Assembly (NCBI GenBank): GCA_017307285.1
Contig: JAFKFI010000066.1
Span: 62,001 to 126,000 of the forward strand
Origin: Alphaproteobacteria bacterium
GTDB lineage: Bacteria > Pseudomonadota > Alphaproteobacteria > Acetobacterales > Acetobacteraceae
DNA length: 64,000 nucleotides
Direction of reading: 5' to 3'
The notes below the pieces were generated by a model. That model was given only the letters and a program-made list of their open reading frames with translations, did not search any database and was not told the DNA's origin. The translations under genes were made by a program, and so were the position numbers. Positions 1-7,660 of the stretch are shown here, in pieces; within the stretch, counting starts at the first letter, position 1, and every line of letters starts with the position of its first letter.

Positions 1-1058
1 TCCACGCCTCCTCCGGCACCACCGGCAAACCCGTCGTGGCGGGTTATACGCAGGCGGATCTGGACGTGTGGGCCGGGCTGATGGCGCGCTCGATCTACGC
101 GGCCGGTGGCCGGCCCGGCATGAAGGTGCACAACGCCTATGGCTACGGCCTGTTCACCGGTGGGCTCGGCGTCCATTACGGCGTCGAGCGGCTGGGCTGC
201 ACGGTGATCCCGGTGTCCGGCGGGCAGACCGAGCGGCAGGTCCAGCTCATCCGGGATTTTGCCCCCGAGATCATCACCGTGACGCCAAGCTATCTGCTGG
301 CGATCCTCGACGAGTTCCGCGCCCGCGGGCTCGATCCGCGCGCCACCTCGCTGCGCATCGCCATCCTCGGCGCCGAGCCCTGGACCAACGCGATGCGCGC
401 CGAGATCGAGGCGGGGTTCGGCCTCGACGCGGTGGACATCTACGGGCTGTCGGAGGTGATGGGTCCTGGGGTGGCGCAGGAATGCGTCGAGACCAAGGAC
501 GGGCTGCATATCTGGGAGGATCATTTCTTCCCGGAGGTGATCGACCCCGATACCGGTGCCGTCTTGCCCGAGGGCGAGCGCGGCGAGCTGGTGTTCACCT
601 CCTTGACCAAACAGGCGATGCCGGTGATCCGCTATCGCACGCGCGATCTCACCCGGCTGCTGCCCGGCACCGCGCGCACTATGCGGCGGATGGAGAAGGT
701 GACGGGCCGCTCCGACGACATGCTGATCGTGCGGGGGGTGAACCTGTTTCCCTCGCAGATCGAGGAGCAGCTGCTCGCGAGCGAGCGCGTCACCGGCCAC
801 TACCAGATCCGGCTGACACGCGAGGGGCGGCTTGACGATGTGGCGGTGCATGTCGAAGCGCGGCCGGAGCACTTCGCCGCCGGCGGGCTGGAGGCGGAAG
901 CCGAGGCGATCGTCGGGCGGATCAAGGGCATTATCGGACTCACCGTCCGCGTGGTGATCGAGCCGCCGGGCGCGATCGAACGATCGATGGGCAAGGCGCG
1001 GCGGGTGATCGATCGGCGGGGAATCCAATCCATCTCAGGAGACCACCCCGCCCCATGA
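1..1058 (+). CDS. Phenylacetate-CoA ligase family protein (5' truncated by window edge)
   Basis: The reading frame is already open at base 3, so the true start lies outside the window. The first visible residues are HASSGTTGKP, the AMP/phosphate-binding loop of adenylate-forming ligases. IYGLSEVMGPGVAQEC, a later YRTRDLTR block and GRSDDMLIVRGVNLFPSQIE are typical of the PaaK branch and its C-terminal lid domain. Such enzymes activate aryl acids to acyl-CoA through an acyl-adenylate in the cytosol. The stop codon overlaps the start of the deaminase gene (ATGA at 1055), so the two are translationally coupled. The acid substrate cannot be read from the sequence. Confidence 0.88.
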   Translation, partial: HASSGTTGKPVVAGYTQADLDVWAGLMARSIYAAGGRPGMKVHNAYGYGLFTGGLGVHYGVERLGCTVIPVSGGQTERQVQLIRDFAPEIITVTPSYLLAILDEFRARGLDPRATSLRIAILGAEPWTNAMRAEIEAGFGLDAVDIYGLSEVMGPGVAQECVETKDGLHIWEDHFFPEVIDPDTGAVLPEGERGELVFTSLTKQAMPVIRYRTRDLTRLLPGTARTMRRMEKVTGRSDDMLIVRGVNLFPSQIEEQLLASERVTGHYQIRLTREGRLDDVAVHVEARPEHFAAGGLEAEAEAIVGRIKGIIGLTVRVVIEPPGAIERSMGKARRVIDRRGIQSISGDHPAP

Positions 1059-2110
1059 CCGACATCGAAGCCTTTGTCCGTGGCTTGCCCAAGACCGACC
1101 TGCACATGCACATCGAGGGCAGCATCGAGCCGCAGCTGATGCTGGATCTCGCCGCCCGCAACGGCCTGAAGCTCCGCTGGGACACGGCCGAGGCGCTGCG
1201 CGGCGCCTATCAGTTCCAGAACCTCCAGTCGTTCCTCGACCTATATTTCGAGGGCTGCAAGGTTCTGGTGACTGAGAGGGACTTCCACGACGTGACCCGC
1301 GCTTACCTGCGCCGGGCGCACGAGGACGGCGTGATCCGCGCCGAGCTGTTCATCGGCCCGCAGAGCTTTACTGAGCGTGGCACTCCTATCGAGGCACTGA
1401 TGTCGGGCGTGCTCGGTGCCATGCAGGAGGCGCGCCGGGAGCACGGCATGAGCGTGGGCCTGATGATCAGTGTCCATCGCCATCGCACCGAACCGGAGGC
1501 GGTTGCTGTGCTGGACCAGGTCATGCCCTGGAAGGACGATATCATCGCCATCGGCATGGGCGGCGCCGAGATCGGCACTCCACCCTCCAAGTTCGCTCGC
1601 TTCTTCCGGGCCGCCCGCGACCGTGGCTTCCGCACCACCGTCCATGCTGGCGAGGAAGGCCCCGCCGCCTACGTGCGCGAGGCGCTGGAGCTGCTGCATG
1701 TCGACCGGATCGATCACGGCAATGCCTGCCTCGGCGATCCCGACCTCGTGCGGGAGCTGGCTGCGCGACGCGCCCCGCTCACTGTCTGCCCCCTCTCCAA
1801 CCTGCGGCTGCGGGTGGTGCCACGCATGCAGGACCATCCGCTGAAGGTGCTGATGGCGCACGGGCTGCACGTCACCGTCAACTCGGACGACCCACCGTAT
1901 TTCGATGGCTACGTGACGGAGAACCTGCTGGCCTGCCGGGACGCCTTCGGCTTGTCACCCGAGGAGATCGTGCGGCTGGTCCGCAACGGGCTGGAGGCGG
2001 CCTTTGTGACGGAGGAGGAGCGCCGAGCCCTGCTTGCGCGGCTCGATGCCTATGTGGCGGCGCACGCCGACGCGTTTGGCGCAGCCTCGGTGGGCTTACT
2101 CGCTACGTGA
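1055..2110 (+). CDS. add: Adenine/adenosine deaminase (amidohydrolase)
   Basis: A 351-residue metal-dependent amidohydrolase that should deaminate adenine or adenosine in purine salvage. The zinc ligands are visible: H17 and H19 in DLHMHIEGS, H197 with the catalytic Glu200 in VHAGEEGP, the His of DHGNACL, and D278 in VNSDDPPYF. The HIEGS-EPQLML opening, PLSNLRLRV and SDDPPYF-GYVTENL resemble the bacterial adenine deaminase subgroup more than E. coli Add, so adenine (EC 3.5.4.2) is the likelier substrate. It overlaps the upstream ligase by four bases and its end overlaps the convergent DUF4399 gene by 8 bp. Confidence 0.88.
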   Translation: MTDIEAFVRGLPKTDLHMHIEGSIEPQLMLDLAARNGLKLRWDTAEALRGAYQFQNLQSFLDLYFEGCKVLVTERDFHDVTRAYLRRAHEDGVIRAELFIGPQSFTERGTPIEALMSGVLGAMQEARREHGMSVGLMISVHRHRTEPEAVAVLDQVMPWKDDIIAIGMGGAEIGTPPSKFARFFRAARDRGFRTTVHAGEEGPAAYVREALELLHVDRIDHGNACLGDPDLVRELAARRAPLTVCPLSNLRLRVVPRMQDHPLKVLMAHGLHVTVNSDDPPYFDGYVTENLLACRDAFGLSPEEIVRLVRNGLEAAFVTEEERRALLARLDAYVAAHADAFGAASVGLLAT

Positions 2111-2525
2111 CGATGATCCGGATCTTGCGCGAGACCACCGGCGGGTCGAACGGGATGTGATCCGCGTCGCCGAGGACGAGCTGTAGCGTGTGCGGGCCGG
2201 GCGGAAGTTCGAGCCGCACTTCGGTTTGTCCCGTGCCGAAATGCAGGTGCTTCTTGTCCGACGGGATCGGCTCGTTCGGATCGAGTGGCTCGTCGACGTC
2301 GATCAGCAGATGGTGGTGCCCGGTGTTCGGCGTTTTGTCGCCGGCATGCGTCACGCCCATGTTGCGCAGACCGAAGCGGCACCAGAACGCCCCCTTGATC
2401 CGTGTGCCGTCGGTCGGCCAGATGATGTAGAGGTAGGCCTCCTTGGGCGCCGGTGTCTTGCCCGCGAAGGCCGCGGCGGGCGCCAGCTGCAAGAGGGATG
2501 TCAGCACGAACCGACGTGTCGGCAT
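2103..2525 (-). CDS. DUF4399 family exported protein
   Basis: A 140-residue protein whose first about 22 residues form an export signal; the RRFVL in MPTRRFVLT resembles a twin-arginine motif. The body matches the DUF4399 pattern: a WPTDGTRI segment, FRMNMGV-like FGLRNMGV, a HHHLLIDVD core and a C-terminal HTLQLVLGD strand. Members are small periplasmic or secreted beta proteins of unknown role. The ATG at 2525 follows a strong GGAGG. It lies directly behind the broken FGE-like domain gene on the same strand, so they may share a transcript. Confidence 0.8.
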   Translation of the reverse strand: MPTRRFVLTSLLQLAPAAAFAGKTPAPKEAYLYIIWPTDGTRIKGAFWCRFGLRNMGVTHAGDKTPNTGHHHLLIDVDEPLDPNEPIPSDKKHLHFGTGQTEVRLELPPGPHTLQLVLGDADHIPFDPPVVSRKIRIIVT

Positions 2526-2541
2526 GTGAGCTCCTCCACGA

Positions 2542-2978
2542 TCATTGCGAGCGTGCGAGGCGCACGCCGTGGGTCGGGTAGCGCACGGTTGCGTCGTAGT
2601 AGTCCCGGCTGGCGGGGCGGACATAGCTCGCGTCGTTGCGCCAGGAGCCGCCGCGCAGAACCCGTTCCTGGCAGTCAGTGGCGAGCCAGGCCGAACCGTT
2701 GGCCGGTGCGCCGTGATAGTTCTTGTGCCAGCAATCCTCGACCCATTCCGAGATACCGCCGCCGATGTCATGGATGCCGAACGGGTTGGCTGGCAGCGTG
2801 CCGACCTTCGTCGGCTGCGCGGCGTCGTGCGGTCCGTTGCATCCCTTGCAGACGGCGAGCCCAGGTTTCATCGCGTTGCCCCACCAGTAGCGTGTCTCGG
2901 TGCCGCCGCGCGCCGCGTATTCCCATTCGGCTTCGCTGGGCAGGCGATAGCGCAGCTGCGTGGTCTGGAAGACACTGG
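2542..2978 (-). pseudogene. C-terminal half of a formylglycine-generating-enzyme (SUMF1)-like domain, out of frame with its cyclase
   Basis: In the frame ending at the TGA at 2542 the sequence reads [51 protein letters not shown] and YPTHGVRLAR, the conserved core and end of the FGE-sulfatase fold. There is no proper start of its own. The matching N-terminal half is in another frame at the end of the adjacent cyclase gene. About 35-45 residues that family members carry between KYPVTV and YRLPSEAEW are missing at the junction near 2965-2980, so a deletion with frameshift, or an assembly error, separated the halves. Confidence 0.75.
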
Positions 2979-3982
2979 CGGACGGTGACGGGATATTTCG
3001 CGATGAGGAATGGCTGAACGGTCACGCTGTGAATCGGCTGTTCCGATGGGTCGTCGCCGCTGCCCATCCGGAACGTGCCGCCGGCGATGGGCACCATTTC
3101 GGGCTCCGGGATGGCGGGTGCCGTGTCGGGCTGCTTCGCCGGTGGTTGCGGCGGGACCACCAGGGCCTGCATGGCGGAGGGCCGAGATGGTGGAGCGGTC
3201 GGGGGAGAAGCAGGACTGTCGGAGGCTGGGCTCGGTGCCGCTTGCGACGATGGTGCCGGCGCATCGGCGCTCGGCGTCGGGCGGCTGGGCTGAGTGGGCG
3301 CCCGAGTTGCCTCGGCAATCGTTCGCCTGGGCGGCTCGCTCGCGCGGCTCCAGATATACCACCCGCCGCCGAGGATGCCGGCCACGATGATCGTCGTCGC
3401 ACCGAGCAGGCCAAGGCGTACCCTGCCACCCCGTGCCGCCCTCGCGAGTGCCGCTGGATCGGGCAGCACCCGGTAGATCGGCACCGGGTCGACGATGTTC
3501 TTGACCTTCCGGTCGCCGAGGGACTGGTAGCCGCAGACCAGCTTGTATCGGATCTGCTCGTACACGCCGCCCGAAATGTAGATATTGCCGGGCTCCGCGA
3601 GCTGCTCCAGTCGCGCCGCGACATTGACGCCCTCGCCATAGATGTCGTCGGGCTCGACGATGACGTCGCCGAGATTGACCCCGATGCGGAACCGAATCCA
3701 CTGCGCCGTGGGCAGTTCGAGATTGTGGCCGACCATGCTTTGCTGAATGACGATCGCGCAGCGGACCGCTTCGACCGGACTGTCGAACATGGCGAGGAAG
3801 CCGTCGCCGCGCGTCTTGATCAGTCGTCCGCGATGCTCGGCAATCGTCGGGTCGATGAGCTCGCGGAACAGGCGCTGCACGCGGATATGGGTGCCTCGCT
3901 CGTCGGCTCCCATCAACCGCGTATAGCCCGCGATGTCGGCGATCATTATCGCGGCGAGTCTGCGCGTGCCTTCATTCGACAT
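2768..3982 (-). CDS. Membrane-anchored class III adenylate/guanylate cyclase with truncated FGE-like tail
   Basis: A 404-residue frame starting at the ATG at 3982. Residues 1-175 are a class III cyclase catalytic domain: [18 protein letters not shown] (metal-binding Asp), [10 protein letters not shown], the [10 protein letters not shown]-type segment [11 protein letters not shown], and [13 protein letters not shown] hydrophobic segment near residues 190-210 anchors it in the membrane, followed by a long Pro/Ala/Ser linker and the beginning of an FGE-like domain ([13 protein letters not shown]). After KYPVTVRQC the frame leaves the domain and about 70 residues of unrelated translation follow. 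The cyclase part looks intact and could still make cAMP; the periplasmic FGE-like part cannot fold. Confidence 0.8.
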   Translation of the reverse strand: MSNEGTRRLAAIMIADIAGYTRLMGADERGTHIRVQRLFRELIDPTIAEHRGRLIKTRGDGFLAMFDSPVEAVRCAIVIQQSMVGHNLELPTAQWIRFRIGVNLGDVIVEPDDIYGEGVNVAARLEQLAEPGNIYISGGVYEQIRYKLVCGYQSLGDRKVKNIVDPVPIYRVLPDPAALARAARGGRVRLGLLGATTIIVAGILGGGWYIWSRASEPPRRTIAEATRAPTQPSRPTPSADAPAPSSQAAPSPASDSPASPPTAPPSRPSAMQALVVPPQPPAKQPDTAPAIPEPEMVPIAGGTFRMGSGDDPSEQPIHSVTVQPFLIAKYPVTVRQCLPDHAAALSPAQRSRMGIRGARRHRDTLLVGQRDETWARRLQGMQRTARRRAADEGRHAASQPVRHP

Positions 3983-4086
3983 GGCGCTGTCTCGTTATAT
4001 TGGGCGAGACTATAGCGAGGATTTTGGATAACCCGCAACGATTGCGTCGTTCGGCCGAGTTGGCGGTCCGCCCGAGGGCCTCGGGA

Positions 4087-4512
4087 TTATGCCGGGGGCT
4101 CGCCCAGCAGATGCAGGACGACCTCCCGCCGGTGCGGCGCCGCGCGGTGCTCGAACAGGTAGATGCCTTGCCAGGTGCCGAGCATTGGGCGGCCGTCTTC
4201 CACCGGGATGCTCAGCTGGGTCTGGGTCAACGCGCTGCGGATATGCGCCGGCATGTCGTCGGGGCCCTCCGTGTCGTGCACGTAGCCGGCGCCTTCCGGG
4301 ACGATGCGGCGGAAGAAGCCAAGCAGGTCGGTCCGCACGTCGGGGTCGGCATTCTCCTGGATCAGCAGGGAGGCGGAGGTGTGGCGGCAGAACAGGGTGA
4401 GCAGGCCGCTTACGATGCCCTGGGCCGCGACCCAACGCGTGACCTCGCCGGTGATCTCGACCAGGCCGATGCCGTGGGTGGAAACCGCAAGATGCCGGAG
4501 CGCCTGTCGCAT
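4087..4512 (-). CDS. yjbQ: YjbQ / UPF0047 family protein
   Basis: A 141-residue protein starting at the ATG at 4512. It shows the family hallmarks: LTLFCRHTSASLLIQENADP, HDTEGPDDMPAHIRSAL, and the closing GTWQGIYLFEHR. YjbQ proteins form small trimeric beta folds; some have weak thiamine-phosphate synthase activity, but their cellular role is unsettled. It lies 14 bp downstream of tag on the same strand, so they are probably co-transcribed. Confidence 0.88.
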   Translation of the reverse strand: MRQALRHLAVSTHGIGLVEITGEVTRWVAAQGIVSGLLTLFCRHTSASLLIQENADPDVRTDLLGFFRRIVPEGAGYVHDTEGPDDMPAHIRSALTQTQLSIPVEDGRPMLGTWQGIYLFEHRAAPHRREVVLHLLGEPPA

Positions 4513-4526
4513 GGCCCGTTCCTTCT

Positions 4527-5108
4527 TCACACGCTGGTCGCGCAGCGGAAACAGGTGGCAACGTGATCGTCGACCATGCCGGTCGCCTGCATGAAGGCGT
4601 AGCAGATGGTCGAGCCCACGAAGCGGAAGCCGCGCTGGCGGAGTGCCTTGCTCATCGCGTCGGAGAGCTCGGTCCGGGCCGGCACCGCTTCGCGTGTGGC
4701 TGGGCGGTTGACCAGGGGGCTGCCGTGGACGAAGGACCATAGGTAGGCATCGAGGCTGCCCGCCTCGTCGATCACCAGCTGCGCCGCGCGGGCGTTGTCG
4801 CGCACCGAGGCGATCTTGAGTCGGTTGCGGATCAGGCCAGGGTCGGCGAGCAGGGCGTCGAGCGCTGCATCCGGCATGGCAGCGACGGCTCCTATGTCGA
4901 AATCGTGGAACGCCCGACGGTAGTGCTCGCGACGCGTGAGAACCTGCCGCCAGGACAGGCCGGCTTGCGCGCCTTCGAGGGTCAGCATCTCGAACAGGCG
5001 GCGGTCGTCATGCAGCGGGACGCCCCATTCGGTGTCGTGGTAGGCGCGTTCCATGTCGCTGCCTTCGGCCCAGGAACATCGGATGATCGGTGCTGTCGCG
5101 GGGGTCAT
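4527..5108 (-). CDS. tag: DNA-3-methyladenine glycosylase I
   Basis: A 193-residue protein from the ATG at 5108 (an in-frame ATG at 5129 is less likely). Tag removes 3-methyladenine from alkylated DNA in base excision repair. The four zinc ligands of the family can be placed at C11 (RCSWAEG), H24 (YHDTEWG), H182 and C186 (DDHVATCFR). LEGAQAGLSW and the helix-hairpin-helix-like RNRLKIASVRDNARA segment also match. First gene of a probable tag-yjbQ operon. Confidence 0.93.
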   Translation of the reverse strand: MTPATAPIIRCSWAEGSDMERAYHDTEWGVPLHDDRRLFEMLTLEGAQAGLSWRQVLTRREHYRRAFHDFDIGAVAAMPDAALDALLADPGLIRNRLKIASVRDNARAAQLVIDEAGSLDAYLWSFVHGSPLVNRPATREAVPARTELSDAMSKALRQRGFRFVGSTICYAFMQATGMVDDHVATCFRCATSV

Positions 5109-5299
5109 GCTCTCTCTTCGCGCAGGCATGTGGTGCCCGCAAGACACAGCTGGCTTGCGTATCGCCGCCCCGCCGCAACCGTTTACCGCCGTGCTGCGTT
5201 AGCGGCTGGGATGGGTGCGCTATACCTCACCGGGCCGGCCGTGCACGCGGCGGCCGGCACTCTCCGCGTTCACGCCGTACTGCATCAAGGGAGTACGAT

Positions 5300-5686
5300 A
5301 TGTCGACACGACTCACCGTTCTCGTGGCTGCGCTCGCATTGGCCGCCAGTCCCGCCCTCGCCCAGTCGAACACCGACACGACGCCGAATGCGGGCAATCC
5401 CGGCACTCCCGCTACCAACAATATGTCCGGCGGCCCCGGCATGAACGCCGGATCGTCTCACATGAGGCACCACCGGTCGCACATGGCAAGCGAGCACACG
5501 CGGTCGCATCGCGGAACCCGCGGTGGCAGCGGGACGCCGAGTGCCGCCGACCACTCCGCCGATCAGCTCAACGCCCAGGTTCTTTCGAACATCCAGAGCG
5601 GCCAAGGCGCCGCCCCGCCGTCTGGCGGCATGAGCTCGGGCGGGGCGATGGGCACCTCGGGCGGCTCCGGCCCGATGAGGCAGTAA
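5300..5686 (+). CDS. Small secreted His/Gly/Ser-rich protein, paralogue of the next gene
   Basis: A 128-residue protein with a clear Sec signal (MSTRLTVLVAALALAASPALAQ). The mature part is low complexity, with a His/Arg-rich middle (HMRHHRSHM) and a Gly/Ser/Met-rich end. A conserved-looking block, SADQLNAQVLSNIQSGQ followed by APP, is shared with the protein encoded 127 bp downstream. An AGGGAG ribosome site precedes the ATG. No domain is recognised; a metal-binding or envelope role is only suggested by the histidines. Confidence 0.72.
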   Translation: MSTRLTVLVAALALAASPALAQSNTDTTPNAGNPGTPATNNMSGGPGMNAGSSHMRHHRSHMASEHTRSHRGTRGGSGTPSAADHSADQLNAQVLSNIQSGQGAAPPSGGMSSGGAMGTSGGSGPMRQ

Positions 5687-5693
5687 CTCAACC

Positions 5694-5716
5694 GGCGCGC
5701 CCAAAACGGGCGCGCC
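5694..5716 (+). terminator. GC-rich hairpin behind the first small secreted gene
   Basis: A perfect 9-bp inverted repeat (GGCGCGCCC / GGGCGCGCC) around an AAAAC loop, 8 bases after the stop codon. There is no T tract, so it may only be a weak or processing-related terminator. Confidence 0.45.
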
Positions 5717-5812
5717 GACTCGCTTATTGCGATAGTCCGTGGTAATGTTCCTCCTGCGGTACCATCGGGCATGTCCGGTCGGTGCCGTGACGATCTATCA
5801 AGGGGGTAATCC

Positions 5813-6172
5813 GTGGCTACTCGCATCATCCTGCTTGCCGCCGCCGTTGCGCTCGCGGCTCCTCTCGGCGCGGCGCCCGTCCTGGCGCAGGGCAACGGCT
5901 CGAACACGACCGGCTCGTACGACAACAGCAACTATCGCATCGACCACAAGAAGGCGGAAGGCGGCGAGACGAGCCAGCACGGCGGCCACCATCACGCGGC
6001 CACGGCGCGGGCGCATGGCGCCTCGCACGGCAAGATGGCCAGGAGGTCGGTCCCGACCGGCTCGGAGTCGACCAACCAGCTCAACGAGATGAGCTTGGCC
6101 GCCGCCAAGCAGGGCCAGTCGTTCGCTCCGCCCGCGCCGGCGGCGTCGGACGCGCCCAAGAAGAAAATGTGA
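5813..6172 (+). CDS. Small secreted His-rich protein, paralogue of the preceding gene
   Basis: A 119-residue protein with a GTG start, chosen because AGGGGG sits 6 bases upstream and the signal peptide (ATRIILLAAAVALAAPL to VLAQ) begins there. The mature part has a histidine cluster (HGGHHHAATARAH) and then STNQLNEMSLAAAKQGQ followed by APPAPA, aligning with the tail block of the gene at 5300. It ends in a basic KKKM. Function unknown; it looks like a diverged tandem duplicate. Confidence 0.72.
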   Translation: MATRIILLAAAVALAAPLGAAPVLAQGNGSNTTGSYDNSNYRIDHKKAEGGETSQHGGHHHAATARAHGASHGKMARRSVPTGSESTNQLNEMSLAAAKQGQSFAPPAPAASDAPKKKM

Positions 6173-6189
6173 GACCGGCCTGACCGGGC

Positions 6190-6226
6190 GAAGGGGCGAG
6201 ACCGGGTGTGGTTTCGCCCCTTTTCG
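6190..6226 (+). terminator. Rho-independent terminator
   Basis: Stem AAGGGGCGAGACC (6191-6203) pairs with GGTTTCGCCCCTT (6210-6222) around a 6-base loop with one mismatch, and is followed by TTTT overlap. It lies 18 bases behind the small secreted gene and also faces the convergent membrane-protein gene. Confidence 0.8.
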
Positions 6227-6251
6227 CGAGCCGGCCCGGATGGCGCGCCGA

Positions 6252-6530
6252 TCAGGCGTGGGCCAGCGGCAGGACCACGTGCAGCGCGAGCAGGATCAGG
6301 AACACGACCAGCACCACCCGGATGATGCCGCCGAACACCCGGAGTACCAGCAGCAACAATAGGATCGCGACGGCGATCATGATGACCGTCTGAATTTGCG
6401 GCGCGACGCCGAGCCCGGTGAGCTGCGTCCGTAGCCACTGCTCGATGGTGGCCAATCCAGCAAGCACCGCGTCCGCCGCGCTGGCGAACAGCGCCAGCAA
6501 GGCATTGATCGCCTGATCCACTTTCTCCAT
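6252..6530 (-). CDS. Small hypothetical membrane protein
   Basis: A 92-residue protein with an amphipathic N-terminal half (KVDQAINALLALFASAADAV) and two closely spaced hydrophobic segments near residues 47-65 and 68-88 (IMIAVAILLLLLVLRVFGG, VVLVVFLILLALHVVL). It is divergent from the LysR gene across 150 bp. No family recognised; the regular membrane pattern and ATG start support it as real. Confidence 0.62.
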   Translation of the reverse strand: MEKVDQAINALLALFASAADAVLAGLATIEQWLRTQLTGLGVAPQIQTVIMIAVAILLLLLVLRVFGGIIRVVLVVFLILLALHVVLPLAHA

Positions 6531-6680
6531 CCATCGCGGCCCTCGCGGTTCGCGGTCAGGCTAGGGCCGGCGCGGCGAAAAGTCTCGCCAAGCGATCTTC
6601 CAGCAAGCCGACCGGCTTTTCGCGCGACCGACGGCGTGGTCCTCTGTCCCGAGTGATGTCCGACAACGCGGAGGCGCGAC

Positions 6681-7565
6681 ATGGATGCGGGCGATCTGCG
6701 GGTGTTCGAGGCGGTGGCGCGGCTCGGCGGCATGAACCGGGCAGCGGCCGAGTTGCACACGGTGCAATCGAACGTCACCTCGCGCATCCGGCTGCTGGAG
6801 GCGGAGATCGGTACGCCGCTGTTCCACCGCCACAGCCGAGGGGTGGTTCTCACCCCGGCGGGGACGCGGCTGCTCCCTTACGCGGCACGCACCCGAGCCC
6901 TGTTGGCGGAGGCGTTGCAGGCGGCGCGCGACGACGGGCAGCCGAAGGGGCCGCTGGTCGTGGGCTCGCTCGAAACCACCGCCGCGGTGCGCCTGTCGCC
7001 GGTGCTCGCCGCCTACGCGGCGGCGTTTCCCGAGGTCGATCTGGCGCTGCGCACCGGCACGACGCGCGAGCTGATCGAGAGCGTCCTGGATCACCGGCTG
7101 GAGGGCGCCTTCGTCTGCGGCCCGGTCGATCACCCGGAGCTCGTCGAGGAGCCGATCCTGTCGGAGGAGCTGGTGGTGGTCGGAAGGCCGGCGATCGGCT
7201 CGCTCGAACAGGCGCTCGGCGGCGGCGCCGTCAATCTCCTGGTGCTGCGGGTCGGCTGTTCCTATCGGCAGCGCTTCGAGGAGGTGCTTGCGCGTCGGGG
7301 CGTGGTGGTGGCGCGCCGGCTGGAGTTCGGCACGTTGGACGCGATCCTCGGCTGCGTGGGCGGCGGTCTCGGCATCACCCTGCTGCCGCGCAGCCTGGTC
7401 GAGCGCGCGCGGGATGACGGCCGGGTGGCGCTGCACGCGCTGCCGCCGGCCGAGGCGCGGGTCGATACGGTGTTCGTGCGCCGCCGCGACGGATTTGTCT
7501 CGAGCGCGCTGACGGCCTTCCTGCGCTTCTCCCGTCCCGAGGCGGTCCAGGCGGCCGCCGAATGA
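6681..7565 (+). CDS. LysR family transcriptional regulator
   Basis: A 294-residue LysR-type protein. Residues 1-60 form the winged helix-turn-helix: FEAVARLGGMNRAAAELHT, VQSNVTSRIRLLEAEIGTPLF, RGVVLTPAG. Residues 90-290 form the co-inducer-binding domain (PLVVGSLETTAAVRLSPVL, GCVGGGLGITLLPRSLV). The MFS gene starts 95 bp downstream on the same strand and is a plausible target. The ligand cannot be predicted. Confidence 0.93.
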   Translation: MDAGDLRVFEAVARLGGMNRAAAELHTVQSNVTSRIRLLEAEIGTPLFHRHSRGVVLTPAGTRLLPYAARTRALLAEALQAARDDGQPKGPLVVGSLETTAAVRLSPVLAAYAAAFPEVDLALRTGTTRELIESVLDHRLEGAFVCGPVDHPELVEEPILSEELVVVGRPAIGSLEQALGGGAVNLLVLRVGCSYRQRFEEVLARRGVVVARRLEFGTLDAILGCVGGGLGITLLPRSLVERARDDGRVALHALPPAEARVDTVFVRRRDGFVSSALTAFLRFSRPEAVQAAAE

Positions 7566-7660
7566 GCGATCGCGGATGCAGATAACCTCGATCTCATCAA
7601 ATCGTTTCTCGGGATCGCAAGGGTTCCCTAGATCTTCCCTGGGCGAGCAAGGAGCAGGGA

